DNA of 64,000 nt from Rhodococcus sp. (in: high G+C Gram-positive bacteria) (GCF_023264675.1 NZ_JAHFVG010000006.1:117344-181343); one strand, 5' to 3'. Positions 1-11,660 are shown, counted from the first letter of the stretch. Notes: generated by a model from the letters alone, not told the origin. Translations and numbers: made by a program.

Positions 1-1
1 A

Positions 2-319
2 CGAATGTTCCTCGACGGCATGACGCACGACATCGGCAATCCGAGCATTCTCGTTCAGATCTGGGCCGCGGCTGCCGCTGCACCGGAGAGCGTCGAGATG
101 GTGAGCGGCGTGGTGCTGGAACTACGAGCGCTGTACGAGCGCTACCTACGGGCGTGGTTCGCCCACCGAGGTTTGGGAGAGAAGGAGGCCGGAGAGCGGG
201 CGGTAGCGGTTGCGCCACTCGTCGTCGCGCTGTGTCAGGGCTACATCCTGCAGATCGTGCTGGTCCCGGACTTCGACGCCGACGGCTATTTCGCCGCTCT
301 GGACCTGGTCACCATGTGA
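2..319 (+). CDS. TetR-family regulator, C-terminal part (cut by window edge)
   Basis: Only the last ~105 codons are inside the window; the frame is open to the left edge. The visible part is all helical and resembles a TetR C-terminal ligand-binding and dimerisation domain (repeated Ala/Leu/Val heptads, the stretch ERYLRAWFAHRG, then PLVVALCQGYILQIVL). The DNA-binding half is off the window, so the family call rests on the C-terminal pattern alone and the ligand cannot be inferred. The gene converges on htpG, and its stop codon lies inside a long inverted repeat that probably terminates both genes. Confidence 0.6.
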   Translation, partial: RMFLDGMTHDIGNPSILVQIWAAAAAAPESVEMVSGVVLELRALYERYLRAWFAHRGLGEKEAGERAVAVAPLVVALCQGYILQIVLVPDFDADGYFAALDLVTM

Positions 320-358
320 GTGCGAATACATAGTGGGTCATGTATTCGCACTCACATG
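313..358. terminator. 19-bp perfect inverted repeat, bidirectional terminator
   Basis: Arms 313-331 and 340-358 are perfectly complementary over 19 bp around an 8-nt loop (332-339). It sits between two convergent genes and overlaps the stop codon of the left one. No T-tract follows on either side, as is common for actinobacterial terminators. A regulator operator is the alternative, but there is no promoter here for it to control. Confidence 0.7.
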
Positions 359-370
359 CGACGCAGTCGC

Positions 371-2296
<1,926 letters not shown>

Positions 2297-2525
2297 GGGT
2301 AGGTGCGATCTCCTTCTAGGGGGCACATTCGTCGCAGAAATTCTAGTTCAAGGCTACTTCTCCGCTCCGGGGTTCTCCGCGGTCGGCGTCGTCTTGCCTG
2401 GTGTTCTACGGTTACGCCGAGCGAGAACATCGCCCTGGAATCGAGCCACGTCACCGTGGAAGATTCACGACGCACACGCCACCTGCCGTCGTCGACCTGC
2501 TCTCCAGCGGACCGTCTCACCTATC

Positions 2526-3635
2526 GTGGCGTGGGTGACCAACTCGAAGATCGTGCCGATCGCTCTCGGACTTGCCGGTGCGGCCTGGTTGACCAGGGCT
2601 GCGTGGGGTCTGCCCGCCCAGATGGGTGCGACGGCGGCCAAGATCGCGCCGTACGCCGGTTCGTCGTCGCGTTACCGCGATCGCCGGTTCCACAACACCG
2701 AGCCGAGCTCGAGCTTCACGGGCGGCAGCGACGAGTCGATTCTCGTGTCGTTCATGAAGCGCCGGTCTCAGGGCAAGCCGCAGCGACCGGTACCGCTCGC
2801 ACCGACCATCGCTCCCGCGGATGCCGGCGAGATCGCGGTGACCTGGTACGGGCACTCGTCGGTACTCGTCGAGATCGACGGTCGACGCATCCTCGCCGAC
2901 CCGGTGTGGAGCAACCGAGTGTCACCGTCGCAGACGGTCGGCCCTGCGCGCTTGCACCCGACACCGCTACCGCTCGACGCGCTGCCGAAGGTCGATGCCA
3001 TCGTCATCTCGCACGACCACTACGACCATCTCGACAAGGCGACGATCCAGCAACTCGCGGGCTTGCAGAAGGCGCCGTTCGTCGTGCCGATCGGAATCGG
3101 TGCGCACCTTCGGCACTGGCGGATTCCGGAGGATCGGATCATCGAGCTCGACTGGGACGAGCAGACCGAGGTCGCGGGCATCACCATCACGTGCACCGAG
3201 GCCAGACACTTCTCGGGCCGCGGGCTCAAGCGGGATCTGACGCAGTGGGCATCCTGGGCTTTCGCCGGCCCCGAGCATCGAGTCTTCTTCGGCGGTGACA
3301 CCGGTTACACGGTGAAGTTCGCGGAGATCGGCGCGAAATACGGCCCGTTCGATCTGACGCTGCTTCCCGTCGGCGCGTACGACCCGCGCTGGGCCGATAT
3401 CCACATGAACCCCGAGGAAGCTGTGCGTGCGCACGGAGATCTGGGCGGCGGTGTGTTCGTGCCCGTTCACTGGGCAACGTTCAACCTGGCATTCCATCCG
3501 TGGTCCGAGCCGATCGTCCGCTTGAAGGCCGCGGCCGAAAATGCAGGCGTCACGACGGCGGTACCCATGCCGGGCCAGCGGATCGATGCGGCTCGCGGAA
3601 TCGTCGACGATCGGTGGTGGGCACGACTCGGCTGA
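2526..3635 (+). CDS. MBL-fold metal-dependent hydrolase (NAPE-PLD/UlaG-like)
   Basis: A metallo-beta-lactamase-fold hydrolase of about 369 aa. A short hydrophobic N-terminus ([13 protein letters not shown]) could be a membrane anchor or signal. The metal ligands follow: the strand [15 protein letters not shown], the signature SHDHYDHLD (HxHxDH), then GGDTGY and a late PVHWATF histidine. The layout matches N-acyl-phosphatidylethanolamine phospholipase D-like proteins and, from memory, M. tuberculosis Rv0906, which is also near ctpE. The true substrate is unknown. The start is uncertain: GTG 2526 is given, but GTG 2535 is equally possible and neither has a clear ribosome-binding site. Confidence 0.85.
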   Translation: MAWVTNSKIVPIALGLAGAAWLTRAAWGLPAQMGATAAKIAPYAGSSSRYRDRRFHNTEPSSSFTGGSDESILVSFMKRRSQGKPQRPVPLAPTIAPADAGEIAVTWYGHSSVLVEIDGRRILADPVWSNRVSPSQTVGPARLHPTPLPLDALPKVDAIVISHDHYDHLDKATIQQLAGLQKAPFVVPIGIGAHLRHWRIPEDRIIELDWDEQTEVAGITITCTEARHFSGRGLKRDLTQWASWAFAGPEHRVFFGGDTGYTVKFAEIGAKYGPFDLTLLPVGAYDPRWADIHMNPEEAVRAHGDLGGGVFVPVHWATFNLAFHPWSEPIVRLKAAAENAGVTTAVPMPGQRIDAARGIVDDRWWARLG

Positions 3636-3636
3636 A

Positions 3637-3690
3637 CCGCACCTCGCATGTGTGGCGCTGTCGCACCTCGCACATGTGGCGCTGTCGCAC
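3637..3690. repeat. 2.25 copies of a 24-bp tandem repeat
   Basis: Units 3637-3660 and 3661-3684 match at all but three positions (unit core GCATGTGTGGCGCTG versus GCACATGTGGCGCTG), followed by a partial third unit, TCGCAC, at 3685-3690. It occupies the 76-bp gap between the MBL hydrolase and ctpE, just before the ctpE start. Function unknown; it could act as an attenuator or be an intergenic repeat relic. Confidence 0.75.
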
Positions 3691-3711
3691 CGGGAGCCTA
3701 GGCTTACCGCC

Positions 3712-6132
3712 ATGTCGATCGAGACGGACGCACAGCGGGAGAGCGGACTCACCGAAGCGCAGGTAGCGCAGCTTCGGGCGGAAGGAAAATCCAACGACGT
3801 CCCGGCCCGCGCCAGCAGGTCGGTCAAGGACATCGTGCGCGGCAACGTCTTCACCCGAATCAATGCGATTCTGGGAGTGCTGCTGATCATCGTGCTGTCG
3901 ACCGGTTCGGTGATCGACGGCATGTTCGGTCTGCTGATCGTCGCGAACAGTGGCATCGGCATCATCCAGGAGATCAGGGCCAAGAAGACGCTCGACGAAT
4001 TGGCGATCGTCGGTCAGAGCAAGCCCGTCGTCCGCCGCGCGGGGGTGGCGCAGGAGATCACACCCGATCAGGTTGTGCTGGGCGACATCATCGAGCTCGG
4101 TCCGGGAGACCAAATCGTCGTCGACGGCGAGGTGATCGAAACCGCGAGCATGGAGATCGACGAGTCGTTGCTCACCGGCGAAGCGGACGCGGTCCACAAG
4201 TCCCCCGGCGCTGCGATTCTGTCCGGCAGCTTCGTCTCCTCGGGCAGCGGCGCGTACCGCGCGACCAAGGTCGGGCGGGACGCCTACGCCGCCAAGCTCG
4301 CCGAGGAAGCAAGCAAGTTCACGCTCGTGCACTCCGAGCTGCGCAGCGGTATCGACAAGATCCTGAAATTCATCACGTATCTGATGATCCCGGCGGGTGC
4401 GCTGATCATCTACAACCAGTTGTTCTCGAGTGGACAGTCGCTCGGTCCCGCGCTCAACGGCATGGTCGCGGCTCTCGTGCCGATGGTGCCCGAGGGTTTG
4501 GTCCTGATGACCTCGATCGCGTTCGCTGTCGGCGTGATTCGGCTCGGCCGGCGTCAATGCCTCGTCCAGGAACTGCCTGCCATCGAGGGGCTGGCCCGCG
4601 TCGATGTGGTCTGCGCCGACAAGACGGGAACCCTCACCGAGAACGGCATGCGGCTCGCCGAACTGCGGGCGATCGAGAACGGTGTGATCGAGGGCGGCGA
4701 TCTGGAACACGTGCTTGCCGCTCTCGCCCACGACGATCCACGCCCCAACGCCAGCGTCGTCGCCATCGCCGAGGCGTTCCCGGACGATCCGGGTTGGACC
4801 CAGTCTGCTGTCGCGCCCTTCTCCTCGGCCAAGAAATGGAGCGGTCTGTCCTACGGTGATCACGGCAACTGGCTGCTGGGAGCGCCGGATGTGTTGCTCG
4901 ATCCCGACACCGACATCGCCCGTCAGGCAGAGGAAGTCGGCGCCGCAGGCCTGCGCGTTCTGCTCCTGGCCAGCAGTGACCTCCCCGTCGACGACGAATC
5001 GGCCCCCGGCGTTGTCACGCCACGCGCCCTGGTGATTCTCGAGCAGAAAGTACGCTCCGACGCCCGCGAAACACTCGAGTACTTCGCAAGCCAGTCGGTC
5101 TCCGTCAAGGTCATCTCGGGTGACAACGCCGTCTCCGTCGGCGCCGTGGCAGGTTCTCTCGGTCTCACCGGCGATCCCATCGATGCCCGCACTCTTCCCG
5201 AGTCCGCCGAAGAACTCGCCGATACCGTCGTCGAGTCCACTACGTTCGGGCGAGTACGCCCCGATCAGAAGCGCCAGATGGTCGCAGCACTGCAATCGCG
5301 AGGCCACACCGTCGCCATGACCGGAGACGGCGTCAACGACGTACTGGCGCTCAAGGACGCCGACATCGGAGTCGCCATGGGCTCCGGTAGCCCGGCGACA
5401 CGAGCTGTTGCACAGATCGTGTTGTTGGACAACAAGTTCGCAACCCTGCCCTACGTCGTCGGTGAGGGCAGGCGCGTCATCGGCAACATCGAGCGGGTAT
5501 CGAACCTCTTCCTGACGAAGACCGTCTACTCGGTTCTGCTGGCCTTCCTGATCGGCCTGTCCGGTGTGCTCTCGCAGATCTTCCACTTCGAGCCGCTGCC
5601 GTATCCGTTCCTGCCCCGGCACGTGACCATCGCAGCCTGGTTCACCATCGGCATCCCGGCGTTCGTGCTCTCGCTGGCCCCCAACAACGAGCGCGCGCGC
5701 ACCGGCTTCGTGTCCCGTGTCATGCGCCTGGCGGTGCCGTCGGGACTCATCGTCGGCATCGCGACGTTCGTGTCCTACCTGATTGCCTACCAGGGGCCGC
5801 AGGCGACGGAAACGCAGATAACGCAGGCGAGTACGACGGCGTTGATCACGCTCATCATGATCGCGGTGTGGGTGCTCGCGGTGGTTGCCCGGCCTTACGT
5901 GTGGTGGAAGATCGCGTTGATCATCGGCTCCGTCGTCGGATATCTGATCCTTTTCGCCGTCCCGTTCTTCCGGACGTTCTTCAAGCTCGATCCATCGAAC
6001 GTCGCGTTGACCACCACGGCCGTCGTCATCGGCGGGATCGGCATCGTCGGCGTCGAAGCAGCCTGGTGGATCGGTGCGGCGCTGCGGGGCGAGAAGCGCC
6101 GACTGTTCGGGACCCAGCAGGTCGCGCCGTAG
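3712..6132 (+). CDS. ctpE: CtpE-type cation-transporting P-type ATPase
   Basis: A P-type ATPase of 806 aa that pumps cations across the plasma membrane. The actuator-domain motif [12 protein letters not shown], the phosphorylation motif [10 protein letters not shown] with Asp303, and the hinge motif [17 protein letters not shown] near residue 540 are all present. Two N-terminal helices, two central helices carrying [10 protein letters not shown] (the PEGL ion-site motif), and a six-helix C-terminal bundle complete the fold. It lacks an N-terminal heavy-metal domain and a CPC motif, so it is not a copper or zinc exporter. Length, motifs and neighbours match mycobacterial CtpE (Rv0908), implicated in calcium uptake. 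The start is ATG 3712; a long upstream in-frame extension runs through the preceding gene and is not coding. Confidence 0.92.
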   Translation: MSIETDAQRESGLTEAQVAQLRAEGKSNDVPARASRSVKDIVRGNVFTRINAILGVLLIIVLSTGSVIDGMFGLLIVANSGIGIIQEIRAKKTLDELAIVGQSKPVVRRAGVAQEITPDQVVLGDIIELGPGDQIVVDGEVIETASMEIDESLLTGEADAVHKSPGAAILSGSFVSSGSGAYRATKVGRDAYAAKLAEEASKFTLVHSELRSGIDKILKFITYLMIPAGALIIYNQLFSSGQSLGPALNGMVAALVPMVPEGLVLMTSIAFAVGVIRLGRRQCLVQELPAIEGLARVDVVCADKTGTLTENGMRLAELRAIENGVIEGGDLEHVLAALAHDDPRPNASVVAIAEAFPDDPGWTQSAVAPFSSAKKWSGLSYGDHGNWLLGAPDVLLDPDTDIARQAEEVGAAGLRVLLLASSDLPVDDESAPGVVTPRALVILEQKVRSDARETLEYFASQSVSVKVISGDNAVSVGAVAGSLGLTGDPIDARTLPESAEELADTVVESTTFGRVRPDQKRQMVAALQSRGHTVAMTGDGVNDVLALKDADIGVAMGSGSPATRAVAQIVLLDNKFATLPYVVGEGRRVIGNIERVSNLFLTKTVYSVLLAFLIGLSGVLSQIFHFEPLPYPFLPRHVTIAAWFTIGIPAFVLSLAPNNERARTGFVSRVMRLAVPSGLIVGIATFVSYLIAYQGPQATETQITQASTTALITLIMIAVWVLAVVARPYVWWKIALIIGSVVGYLILFAVPFFRTFFKLDPSNVALTTTAVVIGGIGIVGVEAAWWIGAALRGEKRRLFGTQQVAP

Positions 6133-6182
6133 AAGTAAGCTGTTCAGGCCACGCTGTATTCGATGCACGAGCAGGAGCGATC

Positions 6183-6374
6183 ATGAGTTTTGCAGACAAC
6201 TTGAAGGGTCTCGTCGACAAGGGCAAGGATCTCGCCGCCGACAACGCGGACAAGATCGAGGACGCCGTCGACAAGGCCGGGGACTTCATCGACAGCAAGA
6301 CAGACGGCAAGTACGCCGACAAGGTCGACAAGGTCCAGGAAGCCGCCAAGAACGCCATTCCGGACAAGCCGTAA
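6183..6374 (+). CDS. MT0933-like small protein (Rv0909-type antitoxin family)
   Basis: A 63-aa, strongly charged, helical protein (DKGKDLAADNADKIEDAVDK, then FIDSKTDGKYADKVDKVQEA) with a good AGGAG ribosome-binding site 7 nt before the ATG. It matches the short family that includes M. tuberculosis Rv0909, listed as the antitoxin of the Rv0909-Rv0910 pair; the same remembered gene order ctpE-Rv0909 is kept here. In M. tuberculosis the toxin gene follows directly. Here the next gene is an antiporter and the Rv0910-like gene lies 11 kb downstream. Antitoxin activity is an inference from family membership. A hairpin follows the stop. Confidence 0.8.
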   Translation: MSFADNLKGLVDKGKDLAADNADKIEDAVDKAGDFIDSKTDGKYADKVDKVQEAAKNAIPDKP

Positions 6375-6388
6375 GTATCGATGTGTGC

Positions 6389-6416
6389 GTCGGCTGCGCT
6401 TTCCGGCGCAGCTGAC
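6389..6416 (+). terminator. Hairpin after the MT0933-like gene
   Basis: Arms 6389-6399 and 6406-6416 pair over 11 bp (one G-U) around a 6-nt loop, core GCTGCGC/GCGCAGC. It lies 15 nt after the stop of the small protein and just before the antiporter, so it probably separates the ctpE unit from the following long operon. Confidence 0.6.
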
Positions 6417-6430
6417 GGCACAATCTACGT

Positions 6431-8068
6431 GTGGACGGACCAGTACTACTTCTCGTCGTGATCTTCGCTGTCGGCGTCGCAGGCTTCGCGAAGCGACTCG
6501 ACCTGCAGGTACCGCTCGTGCTGGTGACTGTCGGATCCGTTGCCTCGTTCATTCCGGGTGTCCCGCACATCAGCCTCGCGCCCGACCTGATTCTCGGGGT
6601 GGTACTTCCCCCGCTGCTCTATTCGGCGGCACTCAACTTCTCGTTCATCAGCTTCCGCAAGAACCTCGGGCACATTCTGCGGCTCGGAATCGTCATGGTC
6701 GTCGTGACGACGGTCGCCGTCGGATACTTCGCGAACTGGCTGGTCCCCGAACTCACGCTCGGCGCCGCCCTTGTGCTCGGTTCGGTGGTCGCGCCTCCCG
6801 ACGCCGTCGCTGCTGTCGCCGTCGGACGCAAGCTCGGACTTCCCTCGCGGATGATGGCCATCCTGACGGGTGAATCCCTCGTCAACGACGCTGCGGCCCT
6901 GACTCTGTTCACCTTGACGGTGGCGTCGGTGACCGGCAAGAAGATCGCGATCGACTCTCCGATCCTGTTCTTCGCCTACGAGATCGTCGGCGGTGTTCTC
7001 GTCGGATGGATTCTCTCGCGCGTCGTGCGGTTTGTCAGAACTCGCATGCAGGACTCGGCGCTGGAGACGGTGCTCGGGCTCGTACTTCCGTTCACGGCGT
7101 ACCTCGCTGCCGAGGAAATCCATGCTTCCGGCGTATTGGCCGTCGTGACAGCCGGATTCGTACTGGGGCGTGTCACGGCGGACGTTCCGGTGACCACGAG
7201 AATCCAGGAACGCCAGGTGTGGCCGACCATCGATCTGCTGCTCGAAGCATTCGTGTTCGCCTACATGGGCCTTCAGCTGAAGTTCGTGATCCAGGAAGTA
7301 CATCGCGTCGGGTTGCCGGTGCTGCACATCTTCGCCTACGCGCTGTTGATTCTGGCGGTGGTCATCGCGGTTCGGCCTGCCTGGATCTTCGTCAACACCG
7401 GCAGACGTGCTCTGATCCGGGTCGCGCTGCGGCGCAAGGACTCCGAACATTCCGATGCTCTCGGGCTGACGTGGAAACAGAACCTGGTGCTTTCCTGGGC
7501 CGGTATGCGCGGCGTGGTGACGCTGGCCGCGGCATCCGGTGTGCCGCTCTCGACCGTTGCCGGCGACGAGTTCCCCGGCAGGCCCGTCATTCAAGCCGTC
7601 GCGTTCGTCGTGGCCGTCGGAACGCTGCTGATCCAAGGGTTGACGCTTCCGATGCTCATCCGGCGCCTCGACGTCGCGGATCCGGGCGAGCAGAAGGTAG
7701 CCGACGAACAGACGGCTCTCGCCCGCGCCATCTCCCGAGCAGCCGCGGAAAACTACCTGACCGAAGCCGCGCAGAACGGCATACCGGGTGCAACCAAGGA
7801 ATCGGTGGAAGCTGTGTTGGTGCGTGTACGTCGATCCGTCCGCGCCCGCATGGACGCCGACGAGACCGAGGACCGCGAAGAACGCGTTGCCCGTGCCGGC
7901 GCGTTGTTCGACGCGCTGCGGCGCAACGTCCTCGTCGCCCAGCGCCTTGCCCTGGTCAAAGCCAGGGATTCCGGTGAACTGGACGACGAAGTCCTCCGCA
8001 GTGTGCTCGACGGCCTCGACGTGGAAGAAGCGGCGGCGGAGTCGCGTGTCGAACGGCGGGCGCTCTAG
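6431..8068 (+). CDS. Na+/H+ antiporter, CPA1 family
   Basis: An integral membrane cation/proton antiporter of 545 aa. About twelve hydrophobic segments fill residues 1-410, with the CPA1 motif PPDAVAAVAVGRKLGLP and the ion-site Asn-Asp of TGESLVNDAAALTLF (around residue 154). A charged cytosolic tail of ~130 aa follows (RVRRSVRARMDADETEDREE). Length and tail resemble actinobacterial NhaP/YjcE-type exchangers. The GTG start at 6431 has only a weak ribosome-binding site. Its stop overlaps the next start by one base (TAGTG), so it is the likely first gene of a long operon extending to 15974. Confidence 0.88.
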   Translation: MDGPVLLLVVIFAVGVAGFAKRLDLQVPLVLVTVGSVASFIPGVPHISLAPDLILGVVLPPLLYSAALNFSFISFRKNLGHILRLGIVMVVVTTVAVGYFANWLVPELTLGAALVLGSVVAPPDAVAAVAVGRKLGLPSRMMAILTGESLVNDAAALTLFTLTVASVTGKKIAIDSPILFFAYEIVGGVLVGWILSRVVRFVRTRMQDSALETVLGLVLPFTAYLAAEEIHASGVLAVVTAGFVLGRVTADVPVTTRIQERQVWPTIDLLLEAFVFAYMGLQLKFVIQEVHRVGLPVLHIFAYALLILAVVIAVRPAWIFVNTGRRALIRVALRRKDSEHSDALGLTWKQNLVLSWAGMRGVVTLAAASGVPLSTVAGDEFPGRPVIQAVAFVVAVGTLLIQGLTLPMLIRRLDVADPGEQKVADEQTALARAISRAAAENYLTEAAQNGIPGATKESVEAVLVRVRRSVRARMDADETEDREERVARAGALFDALRRNVLVAQRLALVKARDSGELDDEVLRSVLDGLDVEEAAAESRVERRAL

Positions 8069-9255
8069 TGCGCATCGCTGTCCTGGCCGCGCTGCTCGCC
8101 GTGCTGATCGCGGGCTGCGCCCGACCGGCGGCCGAGACGATTCCGCCGGACTCGGCGCAGGCTGCACCCGCTGCACCCGTCGGGGACGAGCGAGGTGCGA
8201 TTCTCTCGCAGGTCACGATGGGTCACACGGATCTCGCCGTTCGGCTCCTCGGTGCGAGCGCGACGCGCGTGATCTACCGCTCCACCTCCGGCGACGGTGC
8301 CACCGGAACCGAGGTGTCCGGGGTGGTGTTCACACCGAAAGGCCAGGCGCCCGAGGGTGGTTGGCCGATAGTGTCCGTCGGGCACGGCACCACCGGTGTG
8401 ACCGACGAATGTGCACCGTCGCTGTACCCGAATCTGTTGGGCACCATCGGTGTCGTTGCGCCGTTCCTCGAACGAGGAATGGTAGTGGTCGCCACCGATT
8501 ACGAGGGCATCGGTACCCCGGGTAGCCACCCGTATCTCGATCCCGACGCCGCCGCGTACAACATCGTCGACGCCGTACGAGCGGCTCGTGCAGTGGTACC
8601 GGCCGCAGGCACGCGGTGGGCAGGTATCGGCAATTCCCAAGGTGGGCACGCAGTGTGGGCTGCGGCCGAGCACGCCGAGTACACCGACGGACTCGAGCTG
8701 GTCGGCGCTGCAGCACTGTCGCCGGTCCTCGACCTGTCGTCGATGTTCGATCCGGGCAGAACTCTGACGCTCCCGCAGATGTTGCTGACGCCGTTTCTCG
8801 TCGACGGCCTGCAGTATCGGCAGCCCGAGGTCGAGGACTCGCAGTATCTGAGGGGAGCCCTCGAGGTGGACAAGCGTGCGCTCACCGCCTGCACCGACCT
8901 TCTCGGAGTTCAGAAGGCCGAGGCTGCCACCCGACTCTCGGCCGGCGACGCCGACCCCGATACCGAGACGTCCCGAATCGTCATGACGGACTGGTTGCAG
9001 TCCGTTGCCCTGCCGCGGCGACCGTCGACGGTTCCGCTGATGGCGGTGGTCGGCGAACTGGATCAACTGGTAGATCCGAAATGGACACAGGACGCCGTCG
9101 GGCGGGCATGCTCGATGGGTGACGTCGTCGAACTGAGGAACGAACCGGGTCAAGGACATTCCGATCAAGCCGCTATCGCGGACGGCGTCACCTGGGTCGG
9201 CGATCGATTCGCCGGTCTGCCGACGCCCGACACGTGTCAAGGAGGACGACCATGA
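8068..9255 (+). CDS. Secreted lipoprotein alpha/beta hydrolase (secretory lipase family)
   Basis: 395 aa with a lipoprotein signal: hydrophobic core AVLAALLAVLIAGC with lipobox cysteine Cys17, so the mature protein should be anchored on the outer face of the membrane. The alpha/beta-hydrolase features are an oxyanion region SVGHGTTGVTD, nucleophile Ser190 in GIGNSQGGHA, acid Asp332 or Asp336 in GELDQLVDP and His364 in GQGHSDQ. This pattern fits the secretory lipase (LIP) family of lipid esterases. The GTG start overlaps the antiporter stop, and its own stop overlaps the MmcQ/YjbR start. Why a lipase sits ahead of a sensor kinase is not known. Confidence 0.85.
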   Translation: MRIAVLAALLAVLIAGCARPAAETIPPDSAQAAPAAPVGDERGAILSQVTMGHTDLAVRLLGASATRVIYRSTSGDGATGTEVSGVVFTPKGQAPEGGWPIVSVGHGTTGVTDECAPSLYPNLLGTIGVVAPFLERGMVVVATDYEGIGTPGSHPYLDPDAAAYNIVDAVRAARAVVPAAGTRWAGIGNSQGGHAVWAAAEHAEYTDGLELVGAAALSPVLDLSSMFDPGRTLTLPQMLLTPFLVDGLQYRQPEVEDSQYLRGALEVDKRALTACTDLLGVQKAEAATRLSAGDADPDTETSRIVMTDWLQSVALPRRPSTVPLMAVVGELDQLVDPKWTQDAVGRACSMGDVVELRNEPGQGHSDQAAIADGVTWVGDRFAGLPTPDTCQGGRP

Positions 9256-9647
9256 TGGAGCGGCCGACACCGGAAGCCGTCGAACCTCTGAACATGGTGC
9301 GCGCGCTCTGCATGGCGCTCCCCGGCGCCACCGAACGCGTCAGTCACGGTGAGGCGGCGTGGTTCGTGCGGAAGTCTCCGCAGTTCGCGATGTTCGCCGA
9401 CCACCATCACGACGAACGAATCGGATTCGTAGCGGCGGCACCGGCTGGGGCGCAACAGGATTGGCTGGCGCGGGATCCGGCCCGATTCTACGTTCCACCG
9501 TATTCGGGTGGTCGTGGGTGGATCGGGGTGTACCTCGACGTCGAGCAGGACTGGGAAGAGATCGCGGACATCGTCGAGGATGCCTACCGGACCGTCGCTC
9601 CCAAGACTCTGGTGACGCAACTGGATGCGGAGCGCCAACCCGAATGA
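9252..9647 (+). CDS. MmcQ/YjbR family protein
   Basis: A 131-aa small cytosolic protein of the MmcQ/YjbR fold (CyaY-like, sometimes called DNA-binding). Typical elements are LPGATERVSHGEAAWFVRKS, a central strand region DERIGFVAA and the C-terminal PPYSGGRGWIGVYLD. Biochemical function is not established for the family. The ATG at 9252 is preceded by AAGGAGG and overlaps the lipase stop in ATGA, implying translational coupling; its own stop overlaps the kinase start in the same way. Confidence 0.85.
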   Translation: MMERPTPEAVEPLNMVRALCMALPGATERVSHGEAAWFVRKSPQFAMFADHHHDERIGFVAAAPAGAQQDWLARDPARFYVPPYSGGRGWIGVYLDVEQDWEEIADIVEDAYRTVAPKTLVTQLDAERQPE

Positions 9648-10816
9648 GCTCGGCGTTCATGTGGCTCGCGGTCATCGTGGCCTGCGCGATCGTCGCGGTT
9701 GCCGTCATCAGCCTTCGTGGTCGGCGAGATCTGACCACGCCCGCCGAGAGAGCAGTGCATGCCACGTTGCACACCGCCTCGCTCGCGGCCCGGCCGTTGC
9801 GTCAGGGGCTCGATGCGAATTCTGCGTCGCAGGCCGCACCCCATCTGCGCGCGCTGACCGGTGGTGATGCCCTCGGAGTCACCGACGCCGACGGTGAGTT
9901 GCTGGCGTGGACCGGACCACACGAGGAACTGATCGCACCGTTTCTCCAGGCTGCGCAGCGAGCGATCACCGGCGAGCGACGGGTACTGCTGTCCGGACCG
10001 CTGGGTGACGACGATGCGGTGCGCGCCTTGATCGTGCAACCGCTGGTGGTCGAGGACGCCGGAGTCGTCGGAGTTCTCGGCGTCGTCGCGCGATCGTCGC
10101 CTGGCCCGGGCATGCTCGGGGCGATCACCGAGGTGTCGCGGTACGCCTGTGGCCAGATCGAGCTCGCGGAGCTGGACGCCTCACGCGCCCGGTTGGATCG
10201 GGCCGAGGTCCGCGCGCTGCGCGCCCAGATCAGCCCACATTTCATCTACAACGCGCTCAGTACCGTCGCGTCGTTCGTCCGTACCGACCCCGACCGAGCG
10301 CGCGAACTGGTGCTCGAGTTCGCGGATTTCACTCGATACTCGTTTCGGACGGCAGGGGAGTTCACGGTCCTCGCCGACGAGCTCCGCAACATCGACCGCT
10401 ACCTGACCCTCGAACGTGCGCGCTTCGGGGACGGTCTGCAGGTGACACTGCAGGTGGCGCCAGAAGTGCTCAACGTCGTACTTCCGTTCCTGGCCCTGCA
10501 ACCACTCGTGGAGAACGCGGTGCGCCACGGCCTCTCCGGTAGATCCGGCGGCGGCACCATCACCATCGTCGCGGCCGACGAGGGCACCGATTGCCTCATC
10601 AGCGTGGAGGACGACGGCGTCGGGATGGATCCCGAAGTGCTGCGGTCGGGAGTGCTCCACACGGAGGAGGCGGCGCACATCGGGTTGTCCAATGTCGACG
10701 ATCGGCTGCGCGCGGCGTTCGGCAACGATTACGGTCTCGTGGTCGACACCGCTCCCGGAGCAGGCACCAAGGTCAGCATGAGGGTGCCCAAGTTCAAGGC
10801 CGGGATCAGGGCATGA
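9644..10816 (+). CDS. LytS-type sensor histidine kinase
   Basis: 390 aa. One N-terminal membrane segment (residues ~5-23), then a GAF-like sensory region (~35-175, with DALGVTDADGELLAWTG), then a His_kinase domain with phospho-acceptor His199 in QISPHFIYNAL and a GHKL ATPase with Asn291 (NAVRHG), DDGVGMDP and HIGLSNVDDRL. The histidine context and missing HisKA helix pair place it in the LytS/BtsS/YpdA class, whose members sense carbonyl or carboxylic metabolites such as pyruvate. The start overlaps the preceding stop (ATGA). The LytTR partner follows after 16 nt and acetate-type symporters lie downstream, suggesting carboxylate sensing. Confidence 0.92.
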   Translation: MSSAFMWLAVIVACAIVAVAVISLRGRRDLTTPAERAVHATLHTASLAARPLRQGLDANSASQAAPHLRALTGGDALGVTDADGELLAWTGPHEELIAPFLQAAQRAITGERRVLLSGPLGDDDAVRALIVQPLVVEDAGVVGVLGVVARSSPGPGMLGAITEVSRYACGQIELAELDASRARLDRAEVRALRAQISPHFIYNALSTVASFVRTDPDRARELVLEFADFTRYSFRTAGEFTVLADELRNIDRYLTLERARFGDGLQVTLQVAPEVLNVVLPFLALQPLVENAVRHGLSGRSGGGTITIVAADEGTDCLISVEDDGVGMDPEVLRSGVLHTEEAAHIGLSNVDDRLRAAFGNDYGLVVDTAPGAGTKVSMRVPKFKAGIRA

Positions 10817-10832
10817 GAGCAGGTCTGGCACA

Positions 10833-11660
10833 GTGAGGAACGTTGTGACCACTTCTTCCGAACGGGCCCTCGTGGTTCTGGCTGTCGACGACGAGAAACC
10901 CGCGCTCGACGAGATCGCGTTCCTGCTGAGCAGGCAGCGCTGCGTCGCCGAGGTCGACACCGCCCTCGATGCGACCACTGCATTGCGCCGGCTGCAGCAG
11001 CCTGCAGGCCCGTCCGCCCCGGCGATCGACGCGGTGTTCCTCGACATCAACATGCCGGGCCTCGACGGGTTGGAACTGGCTGGAATTCTGTCGAACTTCG
11101 CTCGGCCACCCGCCGTGGTGTTCGTGACCGCGCACGACGACCGTGCCGTCGCGGCGTTCGATCTCGGTGCCGTCGACTACCTTCTCAAGCCACTGCGCGA
11201 AGAGCGAGTGGCCGAGTCGCTGCGGCGGATTCTGGCCTCGGGACGTCACGCCGAACCGCCGGAGGCCGCGGCGTCCGACGAGATCATTCCCGTCGAACTC
11301 GGTGGAACCACCACACTCGTCCAACGCGCGAGTGTCGGCTGGGTCGAAGCCGACGGCGACTACGCACGGCTGCACACCAGCGGCGGATCGCATCTGGTGC
11401 GCATTCCGATCTCGACATTGGAGAGCCGCTGGGCCGATGCCGGATTCCTGCGAGTGCACCGCTCCTACCTGGTGTCGCTCGCACTGGTGACCGGCATCAA
11501 GAGCGTCGGGTCGGGATTGGTGGTGTGCCTTCGGCGTGAGGGGGACCTGCACGCGGTGGAACTACCCGTGAGCCGCAGGCACACGCGTGAGCTCAAGGAC
11601 CGTCTGGTGCGTGGTCCCTTGCAATCGTGGTCCAATCGGCAATCCTGGTCCAACCGATGA
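10833..11660 (+). CDS. LytTR-family response regulator
   Basis: 275 aa. The receiver domain has acidic residues Asp19/Asp20, phospho-acceptor Asp71 (VFLDINMPGLDG), the Thr of FVTAHD and the Lys of YLLKPL. The C-terminal LytTR DNA-binding domain (~residues 155-260) has GWVEADGDYARLHT and FLRVHRSYLVSL. It is the cognate partner of the upstream kinase. The GTG start at 10833 is uncertain; GTG 10845 is also possible. The last 12 residues are a perfect tandem QSWSNR duplication encoded by two 18-bp units, absent from the LytTR core. The stop overlaps the start of the next gene (ATGA). Confidence 0.93.
   Translation: MRNVVTTSSERALVVLAVDDEKPALDEIAFLLSRQRCVAEVDTALDATTALRRLQQPAGPSAPAIDAVFLDINMPGLDGLELAGILSNFARPPAVVFVTAHDDRAVAAFDLGAVDYLLKPLREERVAESLRRILASGRHAEPPEAAASDEIIPVELGGTTTLVQRASVGWVEADGDYARLHTSGGSHLVRIPISTLESRWADAGFLRVHRSYLVSLALVTGIKSVGSGLVVCLRREGDLHAVELPVSRRHTRELKDRLVRGPLQSWSNRQSWSNR

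Noticed and set aside
2327..2525. N-terminal extension of the MBL hydrolase into the htpG gap
   Set aside because: The frame stays open but the translation is low-complexity and unlike the family, and it would overlap the htpG promoter.
3637..3690. Possible CRISPR or VNTR locus
   Set aside because: Units are directly adjacent with no spacer and only 2.25 copies are present.
3550..6168. Long open frame antisense to ctpE (similar long frames are antisense to htpG, pgi and the APC permease)
   Set aside because: Third-position GC bias leaves antisense frames open in such genomes; the translations are rich in Arg, Asp and His with no domain, and the sense genes are certain.
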